Shown piece after piece: positions 1 to 10,563 of a stretch of 64,000 nucleotides of DNA (the stretch's first letter is position 1; each line of letters begins with the position of its first letter). This DNA comes from Xanthomonas hortorum pv. pelargonii (GTDB taxonomy: Bacteria; Pseudomonadota; Gammaproteobacteria; Xanthomonadales; Xanthomonadaceae), in assembly GCF_024499015.1 (NCBI RefSeq), contig NZ_CP098604.1, positions 1,612,001 to 1,676,000 of the forward strand. The letters are read 5' to 3'. The notes below the pieces were generated by a model. It was given only the letters and a program-made list of their open reading frames with translations. It was not told the origin of the DNA and searched no databases. The position numbers and the translations under genes are program-made.

Positions 1-447
1 GCCGCCGAACAGGCCGACCTTGCCGCCCTTGGCGAACGGGCACATCAGGTCGATGACCTTGATGCCGGTTTCCAGCAACTCGGTGCTGGAGGACTGGTCT
101 TCATACGACGGCGCAGCGCGATGGATTTCCCAATGGTCCGACGCCTGCACCTCGCCAGCTTCGTCGATCGGGCGACCCAGCACGTCCATGATGCGGCCCA
201 GCGTCCCGGCGCCGACCGGCACCGAAATGGCGCGCTCGGTGTTGGTGGCCAGCAGGTTGCGCTTTAGGCCGTCGGTGGAGCCGAGCGCAATCGTGCGCAC
301 CACGCCATCGCCGAGCTGCTGCTGCACTTCCAGGGTGATTTCGGTGCCTTCGACCTTCAACGCGTGATAGACCTTCGGCACTTCATGGCGCTGGAATTCG
401 ACGTCGACGACCGCGCCGATGATCTGAACGATCTTGCCCTGACTCAT
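1..447 (-). CDS. atpD: F1Fo ATP synthase beta subunit, N-terminal part (cut by window edge)
   Basis: The first 149 codons of the catalytic beta subunit of the F1 head. The protein begins [18 protein letters not shown], the usual bacterial AtpD start, and includes the N-terminal beta-barrel domain. The frame reaches position 1 still open at the glycines of the P-loop, so the nucleotide-binding core and C-terminus lie outside. The ATG at 447 is preceded by a weak purine stretch. It is the eighth gene of the operon, 122 bp after atpG; the gap holds a GGGAAT inverted repeat. Identity is certain; only completeness is lost. Confidence 0.97.
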   Translation of the reverse strand, partial: MSQGKIVQIIGAVVDVEFQRHEVPKVYHALKVEGTEITLEVQQQLGDGVVRTIALGSTDGLKRNLLATNTERAISVPVGAGTLGRIMDVLGRPIDEAGEVQASDHWEIHRAAPSYEDQSSSTELLETGIKVIDLMCPFAKGGKVGLFGG

Positions 448-478
448 TTGGATAACTCCACTAATGTCTGTTCGATTC

Positions 479-569
479 TGGTGTCGGGAATAGGGAAACG
501 GGAATAGGGAATGGGAAGATCAAGTGCTGCTGCTTCGACCATTCCCGATTCTCCATTCCCTATTCCCGG
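479..569. repeat. Imperfect inverted repeat of GGGAATA/CCATTCCC heptamers between atpG and atpD
   Basis: The left half carries several GGGAAT-type words and the right half carries their complements, so the RNA can fold back on itself. The same kind of block recurs at 1448-1545, 19827-19914, 35041-35065, 40404-40438, 40773-40806 and 44365-44397. It lies inside an essential operon and has no T-run, so it is probably not a full terminator. Confidence 0.7.
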
Positions 570-1433
570 CTATACGGCGGCCGCGCCGCTGACGATTTCC
601 GAAATTTCCTGGGTGATCGCCGCCTGACGCGCCTTGTTGTAGACCAGTTGCAAGGTGCCGATCATCTTGTTGGCATTGTCGCTGGCGGCCTTCATCGCCA
701 CCATGCGCGCGGCATGTTCGGAGGCCACGTTTTCCAGCACGGCCTGGTACACCAGCGACTCGATGTAGCGCGTCATCACGTGCTCCAGCACGCTTGCGGC
801 ATCGGGCTCGTACAGGTAATCCCAATCGTGATGGGCCACCTTGTGTTCGGCGGCCGGCAGCGGCAGCAGCTGATCGAAGCTGGCCTTCTGCGTCATCGTG
901 TTCACGAAGCGGTTGTAGACCAGATACACGCGATCGACCTTGCCTTCGGTGAAGGCATCCAGCATCACCTTGATCACACCGATCAACTGCTCGATGTGCG
1001 GGCTGTCGCCCAGATGGGTGACGCTGCCGACCATGTTGACCTTGATGCGACGGAAGAACGCCGAGGCCTTCTGACCGATGGTCACCACGTCGATCTCGGC
1101 GCCCTGCTCCTGCCACGGGCGCACTTCGCCCAGCATCTTGCGAAACAGGTTGTTGTTCAGACCGCCGGCCAGGCCGCGGTCGGAAGAGATCACGATGTAG
1201 CCGACCCGCTTGACCTGCGCACGCTCCATCAGGAACGGATGCTGATAGTCGGTGCTGGCCTGCGCCAGATGCCCGATCACCTGCTTCATGGCCTGCGCGT
1301 AGGGGCGCGAGGTCTTCATGCGGTCCTGCGCCTTGCGGATCTTGGAGGCCGAGACCATTTCGAGCGCGCGCGTCACCTTGCGGGTGTTCTGCACGCTCTT
1401 GATCTTGGTTTTGATTTCGCGTCCGCCTGCCAT
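570..1433 (-). CDS. atpG: F1Fo ATP synthase gamma subunit
   Basis: Central rotor stalk of F1 that couples proton flow to catalysis. The 287-residue length matches bacterial gamma subunits. The start [19 protein letters not shown] is the conserved N-terminal helix, and the C-terminal helix ends in a run with [15 protein letters not shown], also typical. It lies between atpA and atpD in the standard order, with about 110-120 bp gaps on each side filled by GGGAAT inverted repeats. Such gaps are longer than usual inside this operon. The ATG at 1433 is the only sensible start. Confidence 0.98.
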   Translation of the reverse strand: MAGGREIKTKIKSVQNTRKVTRALEMVSASKIRKAQDRMKTSRPYAQAMKQVIGHLAQASTDYQHPFLMERAQVKRVGYIVISSDRGLAGGLNNNLFRKMLGEVRPWQEQGAEIDVVTIGQKASAFFRRIKVNMVGSVTHLGDSPHIEQLIGVIKVMLDAFTEGKVDRVYLVYNRFVNTMTQKASFDQLLPLPAAEHKVAHHDWDYLYEPDAASVLEHVMTRYIESLVYQAVLENVASEHAARMVAMKAASDNANKMIGTLQLVYNKARQAAITQEISEIVSGAAAV

Positions 1434-1447
1434 ACTCGCTCGCTTCG

Positions 1448-1545
1448 CTCGCTTAGTGGGGAATGGGGAATCGTGAGTCGGGAATTGGCACAGCCAACCC
1501 GCTTTGACGATTCCCTATTCTCTATTCCCGATTCCCGCAGCTGGA
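1448..1545. repeat. Inverted G-rich/C-rich heptamer repeat between atpA and atpG
   Basis: Left arm with GGGGAATGGGGAATCG and GTCGGGAATTGG words, right arm with complementary ATTCCCTATTC and ATTCCCGATTCCCG words, separated by about 25 bases. It is a member of the same dispersed family as 479-569. Both copies in the atp operon occupy the gaps flanking atpG. Confidence 0.7.
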
Positions 1546-1546
1546 T

Positions 1547-3094
<1,548 letters not shown>

Positions 3095-3141
3095 CGTTCA
3101 GTCCTAGGTGCCGGCCGCGAGGGCCATGCGTTTATGTGAAT

Positions 3142-3669
3142 TCAGTGGGCGAGCGAGCTTTGCAGACGCGCGAGCTTGCCCTTCAGCGAGCCGTCGATGA
3201 CCACGTCGCCGGTGTCGATCACCGCGCCGCCGATCAACGAAGCATCCACCGCGGTGGTGATGTCCACCTCGCGGCCAAAACGCTTCTTCAGCGCAGCAGC
3301 GATCGTGTCCAGCTCGGTCGCGGTCATTTCAGTTGCCGAGGTCACCGTCGCCTTGACGACATGTTCGGCCTCGGCGCGCAGCTGTTCGTACAAGCCTGCG
3401 ATTTCCGGCAGCACCGACAAACGCTGCGCATCGGCCAGCAGGCCAAGAAAACGCAGATAGTCTTCGCTCGCCGTTGGCGGCGCCAGCAACGTCACTGCCT
3501 GTTCCTGGCGCAAGGCCGGGTTGAGCAGCAATGCAGCCACGCGCGGGTCGCCGGCCACCTGCGCCGAGAACGCCAGCGCATCGGACCAGAGTGCGAAGGT
3601 ACCGCCCTCACGCGCGATCGCAAACGCGGCACGGCCGTAGGGACGGGCAAGTGTGAGGGCCTGGCTCAT
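3142..3669 (-). CDS. atpH: F1Fo ATP synthase delta subunit
   Basis: Peripheral stalk subunit (OSCP equivalent) that clamps the alpha subunits to the b dimer. It has 175 residues, the family length. The C-terminal region shows the hallmark I-D-x-x-L-I-G-G motif ([20 protein letters not shown]). The start ATG at 3669 is three bases after the atpF stop, so the two are probably translationally coupled. No anomalies. Confidence 0.97.
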   Translation of the reverse strand: MSQALTLARPYGRAAFAIAREGGTFALWSDALAFSAQVAGDPRVAALLLNPALRQEQAVTLLAPPTASEDYLRFLGLLADAQRLSVLPEIAGLYEQLRAEAEHVVKATVTSATEMTATELDTIAAALKKRFGREVDITTAVDASLIGGAVIDTGDVVIDGSLKGKLARLQSSLAH

Positions 3670-3672
3670 CGA

Positions 3673-4143
3673 TTAAATCTCCGCCGCCAGCTCGTCGAGC
3701 AGCGCCTTGTGGGCGTTGGCATCGATTTCGCGCTTGAGCAGCTTCTCGGCACCGCTGACCGCCAGCACCGAGATCTGCTTGCGCAGTTCTTCGCGGGCAC
3801 GGGTGGCAGATGCGTCGATTTCGGTCTGCGCCAGATCCTTCTGACGGTTGGCTTCGGCAATTGCCTCGTGCTTGGCCGCTTCGATGATCTGGTTGGCGCG
3901 CGCATGGGCCTGATCAATGATCTCGTTGGCCTTGGTGCGTGCGTCCTTCAGTGCTTCGTTGACCTTTTCCTGCGCCTGCGCCAGATCCTTCTGACTGCGA
4001 TCGGCCGCAGCCAGACCTTCAGCGATCTTTTGCTGACGCTCTTCGATCGCCTGCAGCAGCGGCGGCCAGATTTTGGTCGCGACGATCCAGATCAGACCGG
4101 CGAAGGCCAGCGCCTGGGCAAAGATGGTAAGGGTGATGTCCAT
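3673..4143 (-). CDS. atpF: F1Fo ATP synthase b subunit
   Basis: Peripheral stalk subunit with one N-terminal membrane helix (residues 1-25, [19 protein letters not shown]) and a long charged coiled coil to residue 156. The 156-residue length equals the E. coli b subunit. It anchors the stator by pairing with the delta subunit encoded next. The gap to atpE upstream is 113 bp. Confidence 0.97.
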   Translation of the reverse strand: MDITLTIFAQALAFAGLIWIVATKIWPPLLQAIEERQQKIAEGLAAADRSQKDLAQAQEKVNEALKDARTKANEIIDQAHARANQIIEAAKHEAIAEANRQKDLAQTEIDASATRAREELRKQISVLAVSGAEKLLKREIDANAHKALLDELAAEI

Positions 4144-4256
4144 GGGTCGCTCAATCGCTCTTTAGGGGTGAAAGCGCCGCCGCATGGCGACGCTTTCCGA
4201 CCTTCATCCGCGGAGACAACCGCACGCGGTTGCCTCCACACGGTGCTACCGCTGGA

Positions 4257-4631
<375 letters not shown>

Positions 4632-5432
4632 TCAGTGACTGTCTTCGGCAAGGCTCAGATACACGATCGACAGCATCATGAAAATGAAGGCCTGCAGCGG
4701 AATCACCAACAGGTGGAACAGCATCCAGCCGAGGCCGAATACGCCGCCAGCAACCATGCCGGCGATGCCCGCACCGCCCAGCACCCAGATCAGCAGGAAG
4801 ACGATCTCGCCGCCGAACATGTTGCCGAACAGTCGCATCGCCAACGAAATCGGCTTGCTCAGCCACTCGACGATGTTCAAAAGCAGGTTGAACGGCATCA
4901 TCCACTTGCCGAACGGCGCCGTCAGGAATTCCTTGGTCATGCCGCCCACGCCCTTGGAGCGCAGCGAGAAGAAGATCATCAGGAAGAACACGCTGATCGA
5001 CATGCCCAAGGTGGCATTGACGTCGGCGGTCGGCACCGGCTTCCAGGCGTGGATGCCTGCCCAGCCCAGCGGGATGGCGATGAAGTCGGCCGGGATCATC
5101 TTGATGAGATTCATCAACAGGATCCAGAAGAAGATCGTGATCGCGATCGGCGTCACCAGCTTGCTGGTGCCGTGGTAGGTGTCCTTGGCCTGCCGGTCGA
5201 CGAACTCCAGGCAGATTTCTACGAACGCCTGCCACTTGCCGGGCACGCCGGCGGTGGCATTGCGGGTCGCCGTCCAGAAGCCGATGACCATCACCAGGCC
5301 CATCAACACGGCCATGACCAGGGTGTCGACGTGAATGGTCCAAAACGTACCGCCACCCTCGCGAACCGGATAGATCAGGTTCTGCAAGTGATGCTGGATA
5401 TAGGAGGTAGGTGTTGCTGCCTCGCCCGCCAT
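4632..5432 (-). CDS. atpB: F1Fo ATP synthase a subunit
   Basis: Integral membrane stator subunit forming the two proton half-channels against the c ring. It has 266 residues with five to six membrane helices. The essential arginine is Arg200 within MRLFGNMFGGE, the family signature. It starts with MAGEAATPTSYIQHH. It lies 25 bp after atpI and 72 bp before atpE, in the standard order. Confidence 0.98.
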   Translation of the reverse strand: MAGEAATPTSYIQHHLQNLIYPVREGGGTFWTIHVDTLVMAVLMGLVMVIGFWTATRNATAGVPGKWQAFVEICLEFVDRQAKDTYHGTSKLVTPIAITIFFWILLMNLIKMIPADFIAIPLGWAGIHAWKPVPTADVNATLGMSISVFFLMIFFSLRSKGVGGMTKEFLTAPFGKWMMPFNLLLNIVEWLSKPISLAMRLFGNMFGGEIVFLLIWVLGGAGIAGMVAGGVFGLGWMLFHLLVIPLQAFIFMMLSIVYLSLAEDSH

Positions 5433-5457
5433 GTGTCCGGAGCCCTTTAAGTTCGAA

Positions 5458-5823
5458 TCAACGCCTGGCCAGAGCCAGAACCTGAAAAATCAGCCCGATG
5501 GCGATACCCGCCAACAAAGCCAGAGGAGGCAGCCGCCACAGGCCGAAGCCAAGCGCCAGCGCCACGAAAACCAATACCCACTTCAACACCATCGCCAGGA
5601 TCAACCGGACCATGGCAATACCTGCCGCCTGGATCCCGCCCCCTAGCGCGGTCCGTGCTGCGACCCAGCCGCCCAGTACCGTCGCAAATCCGGTCAACGC
5701 CAGGCCGGCAGCGTAACGGGGACCGACCAACAGCAACCCCAGACTGGTTATAGCTACAGCGGCAAGCGGATATACCGCAGCGCGCAGCATCAACCGCCGA
5801 CCCGCGTCAACGGAGTTCAGCAC
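5458..5823 (-). CDS. atpI: ATP synthase subunit I (AtpI)
   Basis: Small hydrophobic first gene of the operon, 121 residues with four predicted membrane helices, thought to assist c-ring assembly or Mg2+ supply. I chose the GTG start at 5823 (VLNSVDAGRR) because an AAGGTAAC Shine-Dalgarno-like stretch precedes it and the longer ATG frame adds a cysteine/arginine-rich, unlikely N-terminus. It is followed by atpB after 25 bp. Confidence 0.88.
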   Translation of the reverse strand: MLNSVDAGRRLMLRAAVYPLAAVAITSLGLLLVGPRYAAGLALTGFATVLGGWVAARTALGGGIQAAGIAMVRLILAMVLKWVLVFVALALGFGLWRLPPLALLAGIAIGLIFQVLALARR

Positions 5824-5882
5824 TACGGTTACCTTGCGTGAGAATGAGTGGGAAGCGCAGATGCGCCTCGTCGAGCCGCGAA

Positions 5883-5912
5883 AGTATAGCAATGGGACAA
5901 ATTGCGAGACAA
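5883..5912 (-). promoter_or_regulatory. Predicted sigma70-type promoter of the atp operon
   Basis: Reading the minus strand, TTGTCT (5912-5907) and TATACT (5888-5883) are separated by 18 bases. Both are close to consensus and sit about 60 bases upstream of the atpI start. It is the only good match in the gap before the operon. Confidence 0.6.
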
Positions 5913-6048
5913 CCGGCAGAAGTCACTGGCTGCTGCGGCGCACCATACAGGTGCTGCGGCAACGGGTGGGAACTTTGCCACAAACAGACGGTCATAACCT
6001 ACGAGGCCTGCACATCCTCGTCGAAAGGTACTGCCGCAGGCTGCGTCT

Positions 6049-6080
6049 AGGAGCCCTGGGAGACCGGGGCTCCTGCTTTT
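6049..6080 (+). terminator. Orphan rho-independent terminator
   Basis: AGGAGCCC (6049-6056) pairs with GGGCTCCT (6067-6074) around a ten-base loop, followed by GCTTTTTAC. The T-run is on the plus strand only. No protein gene on the plus strand lies upstream within the window, so it may end a small RNA encoded in about 5915-6080, or an unrecognised transcript. Confidence 0.55.
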
Positions 6081-6265
6081 TACGCATTTTGTCGCACCCT
6101 GCGACCTTCCCATCGGCGGTCCAATCGGCACGTCTGTTGCGCTGCATCCGCCGCGTCGCTTCGTAATCCGCACCTCGATTGCGCATCGCAGAACAAAAAG
6201 CCGGCTTGCCAAAGCGAACTGTTTTGTCCGATTGCTATTTCGGCCTTCACATCGAATCGACAGCT

Positions 6266-6281
6266 CGTTCACTTGTGAACG
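6266..6281. promoter_or_regulatory. Perfect palindrome upstream of the outer-membrane protein gene
   Basis: CGTTCAC-TT-GTGAACG, seven-base arms around two bases, about 70 bp before the ATG at 6350. It has the form of a dimeric repressor site, but the binding protein is unknown. The rest of 6083-6349 shows nothing else firm. Confidence 0.4.
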
Positions 6282-6349
6282 ACGCCGTTTTATCGATAGT
6301 GCGCGCCACAGGTCGGTTGCCTGCCTTTCTAAGAACTACGGAGCTCCCC

Positions 6350-7162
6350 ATGAAACACCTTCTCGCACTGGTCATTCCGTGCGTACTGGCTGCCGCCTAC
6401 GCCGCGCCTGCACATGCCGAAGACACCGATGACCGCTTCCAGATTCGTCTCGGTGCGATGAACGTCGACAACGACAACACCATCCGCGGCAACACGCTGG
6501 TGGCAGGCAACAACGTGTCGGTCAACGAAGATTTCAAGCTCGGCGGCAAGGAATGGGAGCCGCGCATCGATGGCGTGTTCCGCATCAGCACCCGTCAGCG
6601 CCTGATCTTCGATTACTTCAAGTACGACAAGGATCGCCGCGAGACCCTGACCCAGGATCTGAGCGGCGGCGGCATCACCGTGCCGACGGGCAGCTTCATC
6701 AAGGGTGAGCTGAAGTACCAGGTCGCCACCCTGGTGTACGACTACTCGGTCATCGATTCGCCGGAATTCAGCCTGGGCCTGCAGCTCGGTGCCGAATACG
6801 CCAAGGTCGAAGCCAACGCCTATGCCGATCTGGGCAGCGTGTTCAGCGGCGACGTGCTCGACGAGAAGGCCGACGGCGTTGCGCCGGTGGTCGGTATCCG
6901 CTTCACCGCGCGGCCGAGCGAGCATTGGCTGTTCAATGTGCAGGGTCAGTACCTCAACACCAGCTGGGGCAACTTCGACGATTACAAGGGCGACCTGAGC
7001 CGCGCCAACGCGATTGCCGAATACCGCTTCACCAAGAACTTCGGCCTGTTCGCCGGCTACGACTGGTTCAAGCTCGATGTCGACCAGCGCGGCAGCGATG
7101 GCCTGATCGGCCTGAAGCAGGAGTTCAAGGGCCCGGTTGCAGGCGTGACGTTCGCGTTCTGA
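6350..7162 (+). CDS. Secreted outer-membrane beta-barrel protein of unknown function
   Basis: A 270-residue protein with a clear signal peptide (MKHLLALVIPCVLAAAYAAPAHA, cleavage before Glu24). The mature part is rich in alternating hydrophobic/aromatic strands and ends in a terminal phenylalanine (VAGVTFAF), the hallmark of BAM-inserted barrels. The start at 6350 is chosen because the open frame continues upstream without any signal peptide. It stands alone and is followed by a strong terminator. I cannot assign a substrate; similar proteins are annotated only as hypothetical outer-membrane proteins. Confidence 0.85.
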   Translation: MKHLLALVIPCVLAAAYAAPAHAEDTDDRFQIRLGAMNVDNDNTIRGNTLVAGNNVSVNEDFKLGGKEWEPRIDGVFRISTRQRLIFDYFKYDKDRRETLTQDLSGGGITVPTGSFIKGELKYQVATLVYDYSVIDSPEFSLGLQLGAEYAKVEANAYADLGSVFSGDVLDEKADGVAPVVGIRFTARPSEHWLFNVQGQYLNTSWGNFDDYKGDLSRANAIAEYRFTKNFGLFAGYDWFKLDVDQRGSDGLIGLKQEFKGPVAGVTFAF

Positions 7163-7184
7163 GTTACACCCACCGTTGAACCCA

Positions 7185-7217
7185 AAAGGCCCGCTTTTTG
7201 CGGGCCTTTGCGTTTTT
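7185..7217 (+). terminator. Rho-independent terminator after the barrel protein gene
   Basis: AAAGGCCCGC (7185-7194) and GCGGGCCTTT (7200-7209) form a perfect ten-base stem with a TTTTT loop, followed by GCG and five T. It lies 22 bases after the stop codon. Confidence 0.9.
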
Positions 7218-7239
7218 GGGGCTTTGGTGTGGAGGCCTT

Positions 7240-7938
7240 TTATGGCGCCGGAAAGAGCTGCGCGGCCACGCAGATGTAATCGGCCAGCGGCATTTCGCCC
7301 ACAGCCGCACGGCGCACATCTACGCGATCCGGATCCTCGATGGGCTTGGGCACCCAGCGGCCCTGCTGTGCGGCCAGCTGAGTGCCGTAGCGTTGCGGCT
7401 TGCCGTTGCCGACAAGGACGCGGTCGGTCAACAGCACCAGAGAGCGTGCCGGAATTTCGCCGCGCGTAACGTGTTGTGCCAGCGTGCTCAATACCTGCTC
7501 CTGAAACGCAGGATCGGCATCGGCATGCTGCACCAGCAGCCAGGCTGCAGCGACACCATCGCGCCCCACCTGGGCCGCGCTCGGCAGGCCTTCGTGCTCG
7601 GCAACGATACGGCGAATCTGCGGTAGATGCGCGGCATCCACAGCGGCCATCTTGGTCACGGCCGCTTGCGACCAATCGCCATTGCGGACCAGTTGGTCGG
7701 CGCGCTCCATCTCCAGCAGACGCGCGCGTAGCGCCGGATCGGAAGGCGTTGCGAGTCCGGATGCATGCGCTGCCTCGGCACGCGCTTTTGCCTGCCGTTG
7801 CGCACGACCGAACGTTTCGGCCCCCGGGCACTTCGCCAACGCAGCGGCCAATTGAGGATCTTCCGGTTCTTGCGCGCGGGCGGCAGACACCGCCGCGATG
7901 CTGCACAGCATCACCATTCCCAGCATTCCGTAGCGCAT
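7240..7938 (-). CDS. Exported protein of unknown function
   Basis: A 232-residue protein with a signal peptide (MRYGMLGMVMLCSIAAVSAARA, cleavage near residue 22) and a mostly helical, Ala/Arg-rich mature part. The ATG at 7938 is preferred over two upstream ATGs because GGAGAG stands seven bases before it and the signal peptide then begins properly. It is convergent with the beta-barrel gene. I recognise no domain; the chain contains heptad-like stretches but no catalytic motif. Confidence is for it being a real gene. Confidence 0.75.
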   Translation of the reverse strand: MRYGMLGMVMLCSIAAVSAARAQEPEDPQLAAALAKCPGAETFGRAQRQAKARAEAAHASGLATPSDPALRARLLEMERADQLVRNGDWSQAAVTKMAAVDAAHLPQIRRIVAEHEGLPSAAQVGRDGVAAAWLLVQHADADPAFQEQVLSTLAQHVTRGEIPARSLVLLTDRVLVGNGKPQRYGTQLAAQQGRWVPKPIEDPDRVDVRRAAVGEMPLADYICVAAQLFPAP

Positions 7939-8011
7939 GCAGTGTCTCTCCATGTATCGGCTGCAATCCCTTGGCATACCGTGCAGCCCGTCCTGGCAGC
8001 ATGCCTAAACG

Positions 8012-8040
8012 ACGACGCCCCGCGCAAGGCGGGGCGTCGT
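8012..8040 (-). terminator. Terminator hairpin after lpdA
   Basis: ACGACGCCCCGC and GCGGGGCGTCGT form a perfect 12-base stem around a five-base loop, 24 bases past the lpdA stop on the minus strand. The T-run is short (GTCGTTTAGG), so it is a GC-strong but T-poor terminator. Confidence 0.7.
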
Positions 8041-8063
8041 TGGCAGTGCCGCGTGTGCGCGGC

Positions 8064-9896
8064 TTACTTCTTCTTCGGGATGTACAGGTCGGTGATGGTG
8101 CCGTCGTAGACTTCGGCGGCCATGCCGACCGATTCGCTCAGGGTCGGATGCGCGTGGATGGTGTGGCCGATGTCTTCGGCTTCCGCACCCATCTCGATGG
8201 CAAGACCAATTTCGGCCAGCAGGTCACCGGCATGCACGCCGACGATGGCACCACCGATCACCCGGTGCGTTTCTTCATCGAAGATCAGCTTGGTGAAGCC
8301 CTCGGTGCGGCCGATGCCGATTGCGCGGCCACTGGCGGCCCACGGGAACTTGGCCACGCCGACCTTCAGGCCCTTGGCCTTGGCTTCGGTTTCGGTCACG
8401 CCGACCCAAGCGATTTCCGGGTTGGTGTAGGCGACCGACGGAATCACCCGCGCCACCCATTCCTTCTTCTCGCCGGCAGCCACTTCGGCGGCCAGCTTGC
8501 CTTCGTGGGTGGCCTTATGCGCCAGCATCGGGTTACCGACGATGTCGCCGATGGCGAAGATATGCGGCACGTTGGTGCGCATCTGCCGATCGGCCGGGAT
8601 GAAGCCGCGCTCGGTGACGGTGACGCCGGCCTTGTCGGCGCCGATCTTCTTGCCATTGGGCGTGCGGCCCACAGCGACCAGCACGCGATCGTAGGCGGTT
8701 GCCTGCAGACCCGGCTTTTCGCCTTCGGTCGCGGCTTCGAACGACACCGTGATGCCGCTGGCGTCGGCCTTGACGTCGGTGGCCTTGGTCTTGAGATGGA
8801 CCTCCACGCCCTGCTTCTTCAAGCGGTCGGCCAGCGGCTTGACCAGGTCCTTGTCGGCGCCCGGCATCAGCTGGTCCATGAACTCGACCACGGTGACCTT
8901 GCTGCCCAGCGCGCTGTACACCGTGGCCATTTCCAGGCCGATGATGCCGCCGCCGACCACCAGCAGGGTCTTGGGGATGTCGTGCAGCTCCAGCGCGTCG
9001 GTGGAGTCCATCACGCGCTTGTCGTCCCACGGGAAGTTCGGCAACTTCACCGCCTGCGAGCCGGCCGCGATGATGCAGTGCTCGAAGCGCAGCAGCTGGG
9101 TCTTGCCGTCGTCGCCGACGATCTCCAGCTCGTTGGGCGAGACGAAGCTGGCCACACCGGTGACGGTGCGCACCTTGCGTTGCTTGGCCATGCTGGCCAG
9201 GCCGCCGGTGAGCTTGCCGACCACTTTTTCCTTGTACTCGCGCAGTTTGTCCAGGGTGATCTTGGGCTGGCCGAAGTCCACGCCGAAATCGCCGGCATGG
9301 GCCACTTCATCGATCACCGCAGCGGCATGCAGCAGCGCCTTGGACGGGATGCAGCCAACGTTGAGGCAGACCCCGCCAAGACTGGCGTAGCGCTCGATCA
9401 GCACGGTGTCCAGGCCGAGGTCGGCGGCGCGGAACGCGGCTGTGTAGCCGCCGGGGCCGGCGCCGAGCACCACCATCTTGCATTCGATATCGGCCGGCTT
9501 GCCACTGGCCAGCGCCGGCTTGGACGGCGCCGGTTCGGCCGGGGCACGATGCGACGGCGTCACCGGCGGCTTGCTGCCCGGCGCGGCGGCCGGTGCAGCA
9601 GCAGCCGGCGCAGGCTTGGTGTCGGCCTTGGCGGGCGCAGCCGGTGCGGCGGCCTCGCCTTCGGTTTCCAGCAGCAGCACGACCGCCCCTTCGGACAGGT
9701 TGTCGCCGACCTTGATCTTGAGCTCCTTGACCACGCCCGCAGCCGAGGACGGCACTTCCAGCGTGGCCTTGTCCGACTCCAGCGTTACCAGGCCTTGATC
9801 CTTGACCACGCTGTCGCCGACGGCGACCAGCACTTCGATGACGGGGACATCGCTGTAATCGCCGATGTCTGGAACCTTGATTTCAATGACCGCCAT
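8064..9896 (-). CDS. lpdA: Dihydrolipoyl dehydrogenase (E3) with N-terminal lipoyl domain
   Basis: FAD flavoprotein that reoxidises lipoyl groups of the pyruvate dehydrogenase complex. Residues 1-80 are a lipoyl domain with lysine 43 in ESDKATLEVP. An Ala/Pro linker follows to about 135. The E3 body then has GAGPGG (145-150) and the redox pair Cys177/Cys182 in GGVCLNVGCIPSK. The length of 610 residues fits lipoyl-tagged E3 enzymes. The start at 9896 has AGGAGA seven bases before it. It is downstream of E2 and the small exported protein, probably in one transcript ending at the hairpin 8012-8040. Confidence 0.97.
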   Translation of the reverse strand: MAVIEIKVPDIGDYSDVPVIEVLVAVGDSVVKDQGLVTLESDKATLEVPSSAAGVVKELKIKVGDNLSEGAVVLLLETEGEAAAPAAPAKADTKPAPAAAAPAAAPGSKPPVTPSHRAPAEPAPSKPALASGKPADIECKMVVLGAGPGGYTAAFRAADLGLDTVLIERYASLGGVCLNVGCIPSKALLHAAAVIDEVAHAGDFGVDFGQPKITLDKLREYKEKVVGKLTGGLASMAKQRKVRTVTGVASFVSPNELEIVGDDGKTQLLRFEHCIIAAGSQAVKLPNFPWDDKRVMDSTDALELHDIPKTLLVVGGGIIGLEMATVYSALGSKVTVVEFMDQLMPGADKDLVKPLADRLKKQGVEVHLKTKATDVKADASGITVSFEAATEGEKPGLQATAYDRVLVAVGRTPNGKKIGADKAGVTVTERGFIPADRQMRTNVPHIFAIGDIVGNPMLAHKATHEGKLAAEVAAGEKKEWVARVIPSVAYTNPEIAWVGVTETEAKAKGLKVGVAKFPWAASGRAIGIGRTEGFTKLIFDEETHRVIGGAIVGVHAGDLLAEIGLAIEMGAEAEDIGHTIHAHPTLSESVGMAAEVYDGTITDLYIPKKK

Positions 9897-9912
9897 TTGC
9901 TTCTCCTGTGGC

Positions 9913-10563
9913 TCAACCGGCCGTGCCGGCAAGCGTCTGCTGGAGTTCATCCAGCGACGATTCGATTTGGGTCCAGCGCTTGTCGCGCTTCTTTTCCTTG
10001 CCTTCGCTGGCTTCGATCAGCAACGCGGCCTGCTGCACCAGCAACTCGCCGGCGCCGCAGCCCGGACGCGCGCCGCTGTAACGCACGCCATCGACCTGGA
10101 ACGACAGCACCTCGCCCTCGCTCACCGGCGCGGTGCGTCCGGTCGGTGCGAGCTGGGTCAATGCGGCGGTCCAGTTGCTGACCAGTCGCTTTGCCAACGC
10201 TGCCGGAATCGGAATCTCCACCGTTTCCGGGATCTGCTCGGTACGGAACTGCACGCTGCCGCGATCGCTCTGGCTGACCCAGCTGTAGACGCGCTCGTCG
10301 GCGCGGCTATGGCGCAGGGTCCAGTCGGTTGCGCCGTCCTTGCCCGGCAGCAGCGAGACGCCGCTTTCCACGCCGCGGGTGGGCAGCGTGAGCAACGACA
10401 AGCTTGGCTTGCCGCCAGCATCGAGCAGCGTGGTGACCGCGGTGCCGTAGTTGCCCACCGCCGGCGGCCAGCCGCGCCCGAGCGTGCTCTCGCACTCGCG
10501 TGCCGCCGCAGCCGTGCACGGCAGCACGCCCAGCAGGGCGAGCGTCAGCAGCGCTGCTCTCAC
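9913..10563 (-). CDS. Exported protein coupled between the PDH E2 and E3 genes
   Basis: A 216-residue protein starting with GTG at 10563, which overlaps the E2 stop as GTGA, a classic translational coupling. The N-terminus is a signal peptide (VRAALLTLALLGVLPCTAAAA). No recognised domain follows; the chain has an acidic/basic C-terminal helix with EGKEKKRDKRW. It lies 16 bases before the lpdA start, so all three genes share a transcript. Why an exported protein is made together with a cytoplasmic complex is unclear. Function unknown. Confidence 0.8.
   Translation of the reverse strand: MRAALLTLALLGVLPCTAAAARECESTLGRGWPPAVGNYGTAVTTLLDAGGKPSLSLLTLPTRGVESGVSLLPGKDGATDWTLRHSRADERVYSWVSQSDRGSVQFRTEQIPETVEIPIPAALAKRLVSNWTAALTQLAPTGRTAPVSEGEVLSFQVDGVRYSGARPGCGAGELLVQQAALLIEASEGKEKKRDKRWTQIESSLDELQQTLAGTAG

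Noticed and set aside
7476..10181. A 901-codon open frame on the plus strand
   Set aside because: It is antisense to lpdA and its neighbours; its text is His/Arg/Gly-rich and has no known motif, as expected from high-GC third positions.
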